Shown here in pieces: positions 11,920 through 23,739 of a DNA stretch of 64,000 nucleotides. The DNA is from Asterella californica. Taxonomy: Eukaryota; Streptophyta; Marchantiopsida; Marchantiales; Aytoniaceae. The stretch's first letter is position 1. Each line of letters begins with the position of its first letter. Where the stretch lies: the NCBI GenBank assembly GCA_036924285.1, contig JAYKYS010000004.1, positions 13,486,001 to 13,550,000 on the forward strand. The letters run 5' to 3'. The notes below the pieces were generated by a model. It had not been told where the DNA came from and ran no database searches. It saw nothing but the letters and a program-made list of their open reading frames with translations. The position numbers and the translations under genes are program-made.

Positions 11920-13591
11920 CTTAGACTGAAATATCACCTTGAAAGAGATCGAAAGACATCAGAATGCAAAGCTCGACGAGGAGAGCGACCTCATGCTTCC
12001 AGTTTTGACAGAAAGTGTTTTAAGCTATAGTTAGTACGGGTTTTAAACTGAGAAATATGCGAAAGAGAGAAATCTGTCGATTCTGACTCGTGACTCGAAC
12101 TCAAAATCTGATAGCGTGAGTGTGTAGGTGTTCACAAATAGTATAGTTTTGACTCCTTGTTCATTAAAAACGGAGTTGTATAGAGAAGTTAGCGCAAGAA
12201 AGACTAGTAAAAACTTTACAGGAAAATTTCCTCAGGAAAACATATGTACAGATAATTTGTCCTTCTTGAACGGAACCAAAGACCATCCCAGTGATAAGAC
12301 GCCTGCCTAGGAGGGAAGTGGTCTCAAGATCAATCCCTCTTGGCCTCTGGTTCCTATTCTGGCATGTTGGCCTCCTGGAAGAGAGTCTATGTTGGATATG
12401 CAGCCACGTCCTGCATATCTAGGGGCGGGAGATCGATATCTCCTTTAATCGTGGGCTTCCTGGTCTAAGCCTCCGCATGCCATCCTGAATATACTATGGG
12501 AGATACCTGGTGCGCATATGAGGGGACTATAAGCACTGTGGGGCAGCCTCATAAGTGCTGGGGCTTCGGCCTACATTGGATGGCTTGTAGTATATTCAGG
12601 ATGGCATCAAGAGCACGGGAAACTTTTGTTAATTAGTTAAATAACCATCAAGTCAGCTTGTGACGGAGAAAGAGACTATGAGAACCTTTATTAGTGAAGG
12701 GGTAGAGTTTGTGGAGACAACTGTGAAACTTGTATTAAAAAAGGGTCAACTTTGTAAATAAAGCTCTGTACGCATAATGACAGCAGGGGGGCAGCTTAAG
12801 CGAGGGCCCTGCTTCTGATAAGCGACTGCGCTTATAAGGACAGCAGGGGGGCAGCTTAAGCTGGGGCCTTAACTTTTATGTTAAATACCTGCGGCGGTTT
12901 GGGATCGGGGACAGTTTTCAAAGGATTTTTCTGAGAGAGCTAAAGCGGAAGGAGGAGGATTAAGGATTGGGGGTTGAGGACATGCAGGAGAAGCTAGGAG
13001 GCTGGGGGAAGATCAAATTGCTAACAGATTGAATTGGGAGATCATCGTAGGGAGAGGAGCATGAGTTTTAAGCTTGGACGTTGTCTAATAAACTGTTCTG
13101 AAGAGAAATTACTCTCAGTAGGCAGTTTTATTGAGAGAGATCGTTTGAAAATCTACAGAGGACTTTTGATCGACAATGGATCAAATTTCTGAGAGTTTCA
13201 GTTGGGACAAAGGGAGGAATAAGATTCAGGGGCCTGAATTTCACTATTAGGTTCGGATTGAGACGTACTTGGTAGACTTTTGGTTGAGAATTGATTGATG
13301 GGAGAGAGAGACACGCAGGAGAGGAAGAGAGAGAGATTTTCTTTACAGTTGAAGAGATTGATGATGCAGCGACACTGAAATAAAGTTATTTGAATCTTGA
13401 GAGACCTTCCTGTGTACCCAAGGTGTGTTAGAGTGCTTGTTTTTGTAATCGAGGACGCAAGAAGCAGGATTTTAGAGATCCCATCGTCAATGGCTACTTG
13501 TTTTTCTCTTTTGATCGTTTCTCTGATCGATCACAATCAGGAGGTCCGTCCTCCCCAAGAAAGACTCTTGCCACGTCATTTAGTGCTTCCA
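11848..13591 (+). mobile_element. Ty3/gypsy LTR, plus orientation (likely 5' LTR of element B)
   Basis: This is an inverted relative of the LTR at 8448-9906. Shared landmarks include the ATATGCAGCCACGTCCTGC segment and a CTCTTGCCACGTCA end. It ends in CA about 50 bp before the gag start at 13641. The 5' end is truncated, because integrase sequence runs directly into it near 11848-11919. It holds a tandem duplication with a period of 60 bp at 12779-12868 (CAGCAGGGGGGCAGCTTAAG). Confidence 0.6.
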
Positions 13592-13640
13592 CTGAGAGCT
13601 ATTGGGGTGATTGATTTGGAGAATTGACTGAATTGAGAAG

Positions 13641-14411
13641 ATGGATCACAGTGCTGCCGTACAAGGTGTAGCTGCTGCTCAAGGTGCTCATGTTCAATGG
13701 ACTCTTGGTCAAGATGGAATTGGCTCTCAAGGAGGGTCTACGGTGGTTCCAACAGCAACAGCACAGCCTGCTATAGACACGTCTCAGATTCTTCAAGCGT
13801 TGGCTGCCTTGATTCAGCAGCAGCCTGCAATTGGGAGAGCTGAGCAGAAGTCCACAAGAGCATTACAAGCAATTGTTGATCGATGTGGGCGATTCGATGA
13901 AAGAGACGTTACTAGGTACTTGCGGGAGTATGTGGGTGAGATGGAGTTGGTCAGGACACCAGAAGTTGAGGTAATTCTAAGCTTTGAGTTGACTGTTGTC
14001 CCTGAATTGAGAGAGAAGGTGAGAAATTTACAGAGAAGACATTTAGGTGGGTGGACTCTGTTTGAACGTGCACTGAGAGAAGAGTTTCTAGAAGAGGATT
14101 CTGAAAGAGTCACCAGAAGAACCCTCATGGATTGGATAGAGCGTCAGCCTGGACGTTCCATGGGGTTGAATGAGATAATTCGGGAGTTTGAGAAGAGGTA
14201 CTCTCAACTTTCTGGTCTAGAGAGGTTGACGCTGGATGCTAGGAAGACGGAGTTGTTCTTGGGGGCTCTGGATGAGTTCACAGCGGACAGACTTTGTTTT
14301 ATGTTGGCTGATCGTGGAGCTGAAGGGGGAGTTACATCTGATTGGAGGAGAGTCGAGGAAGCAGTATCCACCCTGCTAGACAACGTCGTGGTAGGATGGT
14401 ACTGCAGCTAG
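13641..14411 (+). pseudogene. Ty3/gypsy gag, element B
   Basis: A frame of 256 residues begins with an ATG about 50 bp after the LTR end. It has a low-complexity Gln/Ala-rich start (to about residue 60), then a capsid-like region with RYLREYVGEME, RRHLGGWTLFERALREEF and RYSQLSGLERLTLDARKTELFLGAL compared in pieces to other gypsy gags. The frame ends in TAG at 14409. The downstream part continues in another frame from about 14395, so a single-base indel split gag. A related, more decayed gag lies in element C at about 19585. Confidence 0.7.
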
Positions 14412-15907
14412 AGACCTTGCCAGAGCAGAGAGTAGCTCCTCATGTTCCTGTAGCTCCTCCTGCAATACCTCAAGCACCTATTGTGATTCCTTAAGCACCT
14501 ATAGTGGTTCCTCAAGCGCCTGCAGTACCTATCCCAGCACAGAGAGGACCTAGACAGCAGCAGCGACCTGTTGAGAACCGAAACCAACATAACTTGATAG
14601 AAGAACTTACTCAACAGTTGAGAGATTTGAGGGTTGAGATGGCAGACTTGAGGAGAGATCAACGACCCGTTGCACCAGGTGCTCGACCTGTAAGAGGAAT
14701 CTTTACCAAGAGATGTATTTGGTGCGACAGCCAAGATCATCTCAGAGGAGACTGTCAAGACTTGGCGGTTGTCTTGCCAGAGGGCGTAGTCAACTATCAG
14801 AACAACAGGTTGTATCTAACCGCCACTGGACAGCCTCTGAACACATATTTTGGAAGCAGAGGAATGAGGAGTTCTCTTCCAGCACTTACTTGTGCGAATA
14901 CTACAGAGATGACTGCGAGTTCTGCGGAGGCTGATGTATATACAGGGAGAGTTGAGGTGCGCTCTAATCCAACTATGGTTGAGCAAGCTGTTGAGATTCC
15001 GGTTGAAATGATGAAGAGAGGTGCTGAAAGCATTAGGAGAGCTACTGGATGGAGAGACCCAATAGATGCAACTTCTATTCGAGCGTTTTTAGAGACGAGT
15101 GGTGAACAAGATGCCATGATCGAAGACAAAAGAAGACGGAACGCTTCTGATTTAGATGCAGGAGTATCAGAGGACAGTGACCATCAAAGAGTTACGAGGA
15201 GGAGAGCAGCAGAACCATCACCATCTGTACCAGCTGGTAGATTTCCTGCTGCAGAGGATCTACCTTCTACCTCTACAGCTCCATCACCTGCAATAGATCC
15301 TATGGAAGGTGTACAAGATTTGCCACAAGAGACAACTGCTACAGATAGAGTACGGGAAAAGATGTTTACAGCACAGGAGAAGGGGAAAGCTCCAGCTTAC
15401 AAGTTAGCGGTAGATATCGAAACAACAACAAACTTGCGTGTTGTTCTAGAGCAACGCATTTTGGATGCTAGAGTTGAGTTTACTCTTCGTGAAGTGCTTG
15501 GTATCGCAAAGAGAGAGTTTCATGAGTTGATAATAGACATCATGAAAAGAAAGAGTCAAGTATTGACTGAACAAGTAAGTAGTCAGATGGTTGGAGCAGT
15601 AGATGCTATTGGTGTTGATCAGTTCAAAGATGATAAGTATGAGGTATGGGTTGTTGGTCCTGCTGTTATTGAGAATGAAGACGAAGAGTTTGAAGAGGAT
15701 AGGTCAAGCGCAGACAGCGATTTCAAGGAGAAGCACTGGGCAAGAGCGACAACAGAGACGCGGGTTCGACTTGGAGGACTTTCTGAACCAGTACCTGCAC
15801 TTGTGGATCACGGGTCGGAGATCAACATCATTTCCAAGGAGGTGTATGAGAAAGGGCAGTGGCCAATCGAAAGGAATCATGGTTGGGTACTCGCAATATG
15901 CGTGTAA
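14395..15907 (+). pseudogene. Ty3/gypsy nucleocapsid and protease, element B
   Basis: From about 14395 the frame reads a proline- and alanine-rich linker interrupted by TAA at 14492-14494. It then runs open to 15907. A zinc knuckle CIWCDSQDHLRGDC lies near 14714. Then comes a long acidic spacer. The aspartic protease motif ALVDHGSEINI lies near 15800-15830. The frame ends shortly after HGWVLA because, compared with element C, a block of about 48 bp (around ATNNTRGDLYEACPHV in C) is missing and the phase is lost. The protease is therefore incomplete as encoded. Confidence 0.75.
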
Positions 15908-16862
15908 GGATTGGAGATGTAGAGGTTGATCAGCATTTCTTTGTACAGTCGTCTGTCTCTTATCTTGTCATACTGGGCCAACCATACATCACCGCTGTTT
16001 GAATGGAGACAAAGGTGATGAATGATGGGTCTCATTATGCCAGAGTTCGGAGTCCTGATGACAGGTACTCAGTACAGTTTTTGACTGTTCGCTCAAGACA
16101 TGAGCGGAACCGACAAACCTTTAGAGATTCTCAGACGAAGAGATGTAAGGGTTTTTGCAGTCCACTCCTGTAGAGCGAGAAGACAGGGGTGTAGAACCTA
16201 CTGTTGAGATCCCGTTAGAGTTGGAAGCGAGACATGTACAAAGATCTGGAGACAGATCTTTGTAGTAGTGTACAGAGTTGGCAGTCTGGATTGCTGATGT
16301 TTGAGACAGATGGGTGGAGTCGATTTACAAGAGTTGAAGATATGGGGAAAAATACAAAAAGATGGATGGTGAAGCCTATATCAGAGTTGTGGCGTGTAGG
16401 AGTTCTACCTGAAGTCGAAGTGGTTTCTGATTTGTTTGAAGAGTTTATGTCTGTACAGTCAGTTGTCGGTTGGTTAGACAATGTGAGTAGATTGGTAGAA
16501 GGGAAAAATAGTATGACGGTGATTTCTATCCACTCTCGATGCATATATGAGGAGATTGCTACATACGTGCAGTTCCTTCCACATCCGATGCAGAATAATG
16601 AAGAGAGAGAAGCAAATTGTTGGTGTGCACTCCCTCAGGAAGCAGATGTCCATGCGAAGTACAAATATCTACTGAGAAAGGTAAGACCGATAGCAGCTCA
16701 ACTACCTGTTAACTCCCAACAGCAAGTACAGTTAGTGGGGACTGAGCCTATATTGCGTGATCATAGACGAATAGGGCACCAGTTACTGAAGAGACATTGA
16801 AGGAGCTCCAAATAGGAGGGGATGATTTCTTGATTGAGGTCGAGAAGACAATGGTTGAATAG
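15908..16862 (+). pseudogene. Protease to reverse transcriptase linker, element B
   Basis: The rest of the protease is readable in a new phase (IGDVEVDQHFFVQ, then GQPYITAV and a TGA). A frame at 16234-16800 has no recognised domain and probably corresponds to the linker before reverse transcriptase; it aligns in position with 21768-22196 of element C. A TAG sits just before 16863. Confidence 0.5.
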
Positions 16863-17792
16863 ATGATAGTGAAGCATGGTAAAGCATTCTCTTTCTCAGC
16901 AGAGGAGATAGGTTGTGTGGACCCAAAGGTTATAGCGCCTATGGTTATATTCACAATCCCTCATGTGCCTTGGGACCTGAAACCGATCCCAGTTCCTCGT
17001 GCTTTGTTGCCTAAGCTCATCGAGTTGTTGAAGGAGAAGGTACAGATGGGGATACTTGAGCCGTCTATGGGGCCATATTCTAGCAGGTGGTTCACTGTAC
17101 CCAAGAAGTCAGGAGCTTTGCGTTTTATTCAAGACCTACAGCCTGCGAATAACGTAATCATTCGTAACGTTGGGACGGGTCCTGTGATCAAAGAGGTAGC
17201 AGAGGCATTTGCAGGGAGAGCTATCTATTCGATAAGAGATCTATATTCAGGTTATGATCAGTTCCAGCTGGCTGTGGAGAGTAGAGATTTAACTACTATG
17301 CGTACGCCTTTGGGATTGATGCCTATGTGTACTCTTCCACAAGGAGCGACGAACTCGATGGCCCATATGCAGAATGTGATGCATAAGGTACTAAGGGAAT
17401 TTGTGCCTGATGTTATCATTCCATTTCTAGATGATATTCCTATAAAAGGTTGCGCGGTTGAAGACAAGGATGAAGCAATACTTGCGAGTGGATGTAGGAG
17501 GTTTGTTGTAGATCATATCAGGGATGTAAAACGTATCTTAACTCGTTTGGAGGAGGTACATCTCACCCTGTCAGGAACTAAGTCCAAGTTTGGTGTGTCT
17601 AAGATTTTAGTGGTTGGATATCTGTGTGGTGCTTTTGGAAGGCGACCAAATCCAGAGAAGGTTGAAGCCATAGCTAGGATGATAGACTGTAAGAATATCA
17701 CGGAGGTTCGACGTTTTCTAGGTGCTTGTGTATTTTATCGTTATCCATTCCTCATTATGCTCATGTTGCTGAGCCTTTGTATGCATTATTGA
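16863..17792 (+). pseudogene. Ty3/gypsy reverse transcriptase, element B
   Basis: A frame of 309 residues. It holds the RT landmarks in order: PYSSRWFTVPKKSGALRFIQ, then IYSIRDLYSGYDQFQLAVES, then TPLGLMPMCTLPQGATNS, then the catalytic box FLDD (YxDD in most RTs) followed by IPIKG, then the connection motif VGYLCGAFGRRPNPEKVEAI. The sequence is clean over the whole polymerase core, unlike its neighbours. It shifts frame near 17740, and RNase H follows in another phase. Confidence 0.85.
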
Positions 17793-18060
17793 GGAAGGGT
17801 AAGAGGTTTGTATGGACCTCAGTCCATCGAGAAGCTATGAATAGGCTGAAAGAGGCTCTACAGTCTCCATCTATTTTGAGAAGAGTAGACTACGGGTGTG
17901 GGAGACCTGTCATTGTCACAGTAGATACTAGTCAAAGACGATTGGTTGGGCAATAGGTCAAGATGATGCGGATGGTATGCGGCTTACCTCTAGGTTTGGA
18001 GCTAGGATCTTGACGGACAGGTAACGAGATTATCCCCAGGTGAAGCGTGAGTCGTGGAGA
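17726..18060 (+). pseudogene. RNase H start, element B
   Basis: In the frame 17726-17956 the reading HYAHVAEPLYALLRKGKRFV continues the RT connection, and VIVTVDTS is the first acidic site of gypsy RNase H. The frame ends at a TAG, and the following bases are only weakly similar to RNase H. Confidence 0.6.
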
Positions 18061-19584
18061 GCGGTGACAGCGATGAAGACAGACCGCCTTGCGCTATACT
18101 AAGGACGCAATGGACCTACTAGCTCATTAACTGAGAAAACTTGTACATACAGCGACTGACGTAAAGGGACAGCTTAAGAGGTTAGCTTGTTTCTGTGACT
18201 TGTCGATGGACGGTTTTGAGAATTGAGGAGTCCAATGCATGCATGCAAGGTGTCATTGGGTTCAGATCTGTGCAGGCTACGCGTTGGTTAAGACGGTTCG
18301 TGAAGAGACGGATCGGGGAATGTGTTTTGGGAAAAAATGAGATGCACGAGATATTTATGGAGTGCTTCAATGATCTGTGAAGAAGAGTTTGGACCGTTCC
18401 GGAGTCCAAACTTGTTGTTCTTGGATCCATCGAGATCAGAACACAGAGTTCTTCAGGAGATTGAAGACGATACTAAGTTTCATTGGACGACTTGAGAGAT
18501 GTGAAGGAAATTGACTCGCAGAGAAGCGCTTACGTCAGTTTTTCACCGCCTACGATCTAAGATAGGGTTGTTCTTCGCGATCACTGAGCCAAGCTCTTCG
18601 TTCTTGACGCCTATGCAATCAGGTAGTCTTCATGTATGCACAGGAGAAGACCGTGTGTGGATTGGATAGTTGGTTTGGGTGTGATGAGCGAGTTTGAGTC
18701 GCAAGGAGTCGATTTACGTCTGTTTTTTGCAACTTGCGACCAAATTTCTTGCGTGGTTTGGCAAGAGGAACTCCAAACGGCTTGTTTGGTGTCACGTTGG
18801 GTTCGGGATAGCTAGATCTATCTACCAGAGAAGACGGATATCAGATCAAGCGATCCGTTTGGACGGTGTGCGCGATTTTTAGTCGTAGGGAGAAGTTTTT
18901 GCAAGTTCGACCACCTGCGATCGAAAATCAAAGATATCTCGGATGTCGAGAGTCGGATCTGAAGGTTTCTTGGGCCAACAGAGTCAGGGAAGAAGACCCT
19001 ATCGACATCTGAAGACCATTTGACGAAAGGAGAAAGTTCTCAAATAGACTTTTTTCGATTCTTTTGCTACGATTTTCGTCTTTTTGAGTTCGTTAGAGTT
19101 CTAGTTGGTTATGTAGAGCTTGTGGTAGCTAGTTTCAGCTAAAAGCTTGTACATGGATGTTGTTTGGACTTGGGTTTGAATCGTGTGATACTGGTGCAGC
19201 TCTTTTTGTTAGCAAAGAGAAGTTTCTCTTGATTTGAGCTACGCTTCGATAATTTTGGGTCTGGGTTGAGATTCAGAGATTCGTATTAGGGGGTTTTGAA
19301 GCAGATTACAGACCGCTTTGGTCTGTTTCTTAGCTTTGTGTTCTTAGGGAGAAAGCACCGACAGTGTATATACATTAGGAGTTGGTATATATTGTGACGC
19401 TCGTTTTCGTGCTTGTTCTCTTTCGTATCTCTGTTCAGCACACTACATCTCCACAGCCAAGAACCTCACGTTTTCCTAGACATCCTTCACGTAAAATCTG
19501 ACACGATATGATGGTGAACTCGACGTGAAGGTTAGGGGTGGAGATTTCTTCTGTGTTTGAACTTTGAAGAGGAGATTGGTAACC
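18061..19584. other. Decayed gypsy sequence, probable LTR and leader of element C
   Basis: No open frame of note. Because the gag-like frame of element C starts near 19585, this stretch most likely holds the end of element B and the 5' LTR and leader of C. No primer binding site was recognised. Confidence 0.4.
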
Positions 19585-20480
19585 ATGAGTGGGGACGGGA
19601 ACGGTGATGGAAATGGAGCTAGTGGTTCAAGTGGATTGTCGAAGGTGGAGTTGGATCCGGCGACTACATCTATGTTTCAAGCTTTCATAATGTTCTTACG
19701 GCATCAATAGTATGATGAACGGAAGGAAGCTTTGGCAACAAAGGCACTTCAAGCGGTGGTTAGCAAGATTGATCAATTTATGAGAGAGATCATTTTAACA
19801 AAGATTGGGAGAGTACCCTGTCTTGATGGATGAGTACTTCTAGGAGGACTCTGATCGGATCACCAAGAAGTCATTCTTGGAGTGGGTTGAGCAACCAAGG
19901 AAGGGTTTACAAGCTACAGAGTTACTCAAGGAGTTTGAGAAGCAGTTCTTACGGTTGACTAGGATGAAAAAGTTAACGTTGTAGTCTAACAAGACAGAGT
20001 TATTTCTCAGACTGCAGATGAGAAGCTGCAAGAAAAGTTGGAGGTACTTCTGGAGGATCAAAGGAAGACGATGGGTTGACCAGTAGTTGAAAGAAAGTTG
20101 AGTAAGCGGTTGGTCTGTTTATCACGAGGGAGCGAAGACAAGAGAAGGTTCCTATTAGGAGACCGACACTAACACCAACTGTTGTAGCACTTGTTCTTAT
20201 AGTCCGACCAGTGGTTTCTGTTGCTAGATAGATGACACCAGTTGTTCTAGTTGTCCATGCACCTGTAGTATCTCCGAAGAAGGATGATTCAAGCCTTGAG
20301 GAGATCATGTGTGGAATGAGAGACCTGCATATCAAGCTCACAAGATTAGAGGAGCAAGGCTCTACAAGCGGAGCAAAATCCATTGGAAAGCAAAGTTGGA
20401 TCCAACGATGTATCTGATGCGATGGTATTGATCATCCACACAAAGATTGCAAGGAGTTCACTAATATCTTACAACAAGGG
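19585..20480 (+). pseudogene. Ty3/gypsy gag remnant, element C
   Basis: From the ATG at 19585 the reading is glycine- and serine-rich (MSGDGNGDGNGASGSSG) and then resembles the gag of element B, but it is broken by stops, the first being a TAG after FLRHQ. Near 20400-20455 the zinc knuckle can be read as RCI, a TGA in place of the usual Trp, then CDGIDHPHKDCKEF. Its counterpart in B is CIWCDSQDHLRGDC. Confidence 0.6.
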
Positions 20481-20717
20481 GTGATCCTTTGGAAGGATGA
20501 GAAGATAGCGTTCAGAGATACCGGTGCACTTCAGACCAACTTTGGTAGAGGAGAGATGAAGAAGTTGGTTGAGGATCATTTATCAGCACAAGCAATTGCA
20601 ATCGTGGAGGCTGGAACCTATGACACAAGAGTTGATGATCAAGCTGAGAGGAGGCTCTATTGATACATGCTTACATCGTCAAGAACCAACACAAAGTGTT
20701 GTTGGAAGAGAAGAGAA

Positions 20718-20839
20718 AGCGAGATTTAGAGGATGCAGGGGAAGGAACTTTTTCCAAGAGACAGACTCGAGGAGAGAAGGCGAGATTCAGAGGATGCAGG
20801 AGAAGGAACTTTTTCCAAGAGACAGACTCGAGGAGAGAA
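20718..20839 (+). repeat. 61-bp tandem duplication inside element C
   Basis: The unit with GAGGATGCAGG, GAAGGAACTTTTTCC and AAGAGACAGACTCGAGG occurs twice back to back (about 20718-20778 and 20779-20839) with about three differences. Because 61 is not a multiple of three, the duplication itself shifts the reading frame of the polyprotein. Confidence 0.8.
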
Positions 20840-21684
20840 GGTTCGTCAAGAGCTTCGAGATGCAAGAGCTCAAGATCTACTAATGGATGATGCTCCTTCT
20901 TCATCAAAAGAGAGAGCGAAGGAGTCTCAGAAGGAGAAGGATAAGCCGGCTGCATATAAACTACATTCGGACATCAGGACTTCAACAAAATTGAAGAGAG
21001 TCGTGGAAGATCACATTCTACATGCAAAGATGGAATTTACCTTGAGGAAGAATTTAGGCATTGTAAAGCGTGAGTTTCATGATGTCATCATTGGCATCAT
21101 CAAACAAAAGCGACAGATTACGGATGAGACTGTTTTATCTTTCGCTTTAAATACTAGGGTTTTTGTGGATGAAGAAGAGAGCTTGCAAAGCGCAATGTAT
21201 ATTCTTCAGAGGAAGAAAGAGATCAAAAACATAGGGTACATTTTGAGGATGAAGAGGAGGATGGGAAGCAAAGCTGAAGTCATTACAGTCACAGTCACAT
21301 GGCTCGAGCTACGACAAAGACACTTGTGAGATTGGAGATGTGGATGAGCCGGTGGTTGCTCTAATTGATCATGGATCGGAAATCAACATCATGTCGAAGG
21401 AGTTGTACAAGAAGAAGTGGCCTATCGACACAGAGCATGGGTGGGTCATAAGAGCAACCAACAACACAAGAGGAGATTTATATGAAGCTTGTCCACACGT
21501 TAGAGTGCGCATAGGTGATGTTGCTATCGAGCAAAACTTCTTTGTTCAAGAAGCAACATCATACTCGCTCATTCTTGATCAACCTTTCATCACAGCAACT
21601 CGAATGGAGACAAGGGTACTGGACGATGGATCTGCTTATGCTAGGATCCGAAGTCAAGATGAGAAGAGATCCATAAATTCTTGA
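20733..21684 (+). pseudogene. Ty3/gypsy spacer and protease, element C
   Basis: The frame 20733-21329 carries the acidic spacer also seen in B (KPAAYKLHSDIRTSTKLKRV, then MEFTLRKNLGIVKREFHDVI). After a phase change, 21340-21684 carries the aspartic protease with ALIDHGSEINIMSKELYKKK, a loop with RATNNTRGDLYEACPHVRV, and SLILDQPFITATRMETR. This protease segment is intact where that of B has a deletion. Confidence 0.7.
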
Positions 21685-21767
21685 CTATACCGTCCAAGCA
21701 CGAGCGCAATCGAGATGTCTGAGGGAGAATCGCTTTCAAAGGTGAGTGAAGAGTTCAAGAATTTTTC

Positions 21768-23108
21768 TTGAGTACCACTATAGAGCGGGATTGTGGTTGT
21801 GCGCAGGAGAAAGTACTCTCGCTTGAAGGAGAAAGTGTCTTTTGTACATGGTTTGTTGGGTTTTCAGAGTGTGGGATTGCTATTTACAAAAAAGTTGAAG
21901 AACTGAGAAGAAAAGAACAAAAACATTTGTGTGATCTTGAGTTGATATTGAAAGAGTTGGGTGAGCTAGAAGGAGATGAATGGATTTTTGGTGTTTATGA
22001 AGAGGATGGGTTGAAAGACCCTTGGCGAGAGATCACATCTATTGGATGGGAGGATATAGATAATGTTGTGCAGATTCATTCAAGGGAGGTCTATTCGGTG
22101 ATCCAATCATTCTTTGCACATGAGGTTCGAGTTGAGGTGAAGTACAAGACAGTGGATAAGAAATTAAAAGTCTGTTGCTGGTCCCTTGCCGGATGACACT
22201 AACCAACAGATGGATCGAGCTTCAAGAGAGAAGAGTTTGAGAGATCCTGCAGTGATAAGACATAAGTTCACGGAGGAGACCTTAGAAGAGCTGAAGATTG
22301 GATCTGATGAGTCTCTTCTATCAGAAGAGAGGATGTGCTTCAAGGAGATGCTTTCACGGCATGGAAAAGCATTTGTCTTTGAGCCACATGAGGTTGGGTG
22401 TGTAGATCCGTATGTTGTTACCCTGATGGTTATCTTCACAGTATCGCATGTATCGTGGAACCTGAGATCAATTCTAGTACCGCGGGCTCACTTGCCTAAA
22501 CTAGTGGATTTGCTGAAAGAGAAGATGCGGATGAATATCTTGGAACCGTCATTTGCACCTTATTCGAGCAGATGGTTTACAGTGTCAAAGAAGAATGGGT
22601 CGCTGCAATTCATCCAAGACATGCAACCGGTGAATGCAATAACAATCAAAAATGTTGAGGTGGGACCGATTGTGGATGAGTTTGTTGAAGCGTTTGCAAG
22701 AATGGCAATTTACTCAATGGGAGATCTTTACTCATGATATGATCTGTTTCAACTAGCAGAGGAGAGCAGAAGCTTCATGAGGACACTTTTGGAGTTGGTT
22801 GTATCTTATCATAAGGAGCTACCAACTCGGTAGCACACATGATGAACGAGATGAATAGAGTTCTAAGGGACTTCATCCTTGAAAAGAGGATGTCGTTCTT
22901 GGACGACATCTCATCAAAAGATGTGTAGAGGATGAGAAGGATGAAACATTAGATCAGAGGGGTGTCGGTGATACGTCATCGATCACATCGCAGATTGTGA
23001 GAAGATCTTATCTCGACTTGAGGAAGTTCATCTCAAGCTGTCAGGTGTGAAATCTACATTTGGGGTTAGAGAAGTTTTGATCGTTGATCATTTGTGTGGA
23101 TCATTTGA
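21768..23108 (+). pseudogene. Ty3/gypsy linker and truncated reverse transcriptase, element C
   Basis: 21768-22196 is the linker frame. At 22186-22737 the RT N-terminal part is readable (HLPKLVDLLKEKMRMNILEP, PYSSRWFTVSKKNGSLQFIQ, then YSMGDLYS followed by a TGA). Downstream the RT core is broken, with the catalytic region near 22890 only in pieces (FLDDI). The last recognisable gypsy residues are near 23100, where the right arm of the inverted duplication starts, so the arm junction truncates this element. Confidence 0.65.
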
Positions 23109-23739
23109 ACATCTCTCTCTATCGAAATCTTCATTTAAGTTGACCAAAGATTCTATTGTCCCATACATCTCATTTCCTTTTCAAGTAAATTGCTTTCTTA
23201 CAATAAAACCACTAGCAAGTTCTTAAACCGTCTTGAATCTTCTTTCACTCGTCAACATTATAAAATCAATTTTTATACTTGAACAACTGATCTCACTTTC
23301 TCATGACCTCTGATATACGTAACATTTTATCCATACTAAACAGAGAAAAATAGATCTACAAGTTGCACTGGAAATCAAGCACAACTGTCCCAACATGTTG
23401 TACACAAATATACATTGTGTAGTGTATCAAGTGATCTCCATGAATTTGTTCTTTCTCATGTCGCTACTCCTCAACTGCATGTGCGTCTCATATTCATCGA
23501 TATCATGTGAAAATCTGCATGTTTTCACATGATTCCTCTGGAGTTACTCGACTCCAATTCTTCCGAGATACAAATAAGGCTCTCACGTTTCATTGGTTTT
23601 GAAGTAAAGTAACGATATTTACATGTTCAAAGCAGTAGATTTAATTTATCTAAGGTCTCTTCATCATCACAACAACCACCAAATTCATAATCAATATTTT
23701 TATTGGATCCATAGTAAAACAATAGCTAATTTCATACCA

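Noticed and set aside
13591..13641. A primer binding site for element B
   Set aside because: The 50 bp between LTR end and gag do not contain the methionine tRNA complement, and I could not match another tRNA with confidence.
20000..20383. Minus-strand frame of 127 residues in element C
   Set aside because: Antisense to the decayed gag; no domain and no promoter.
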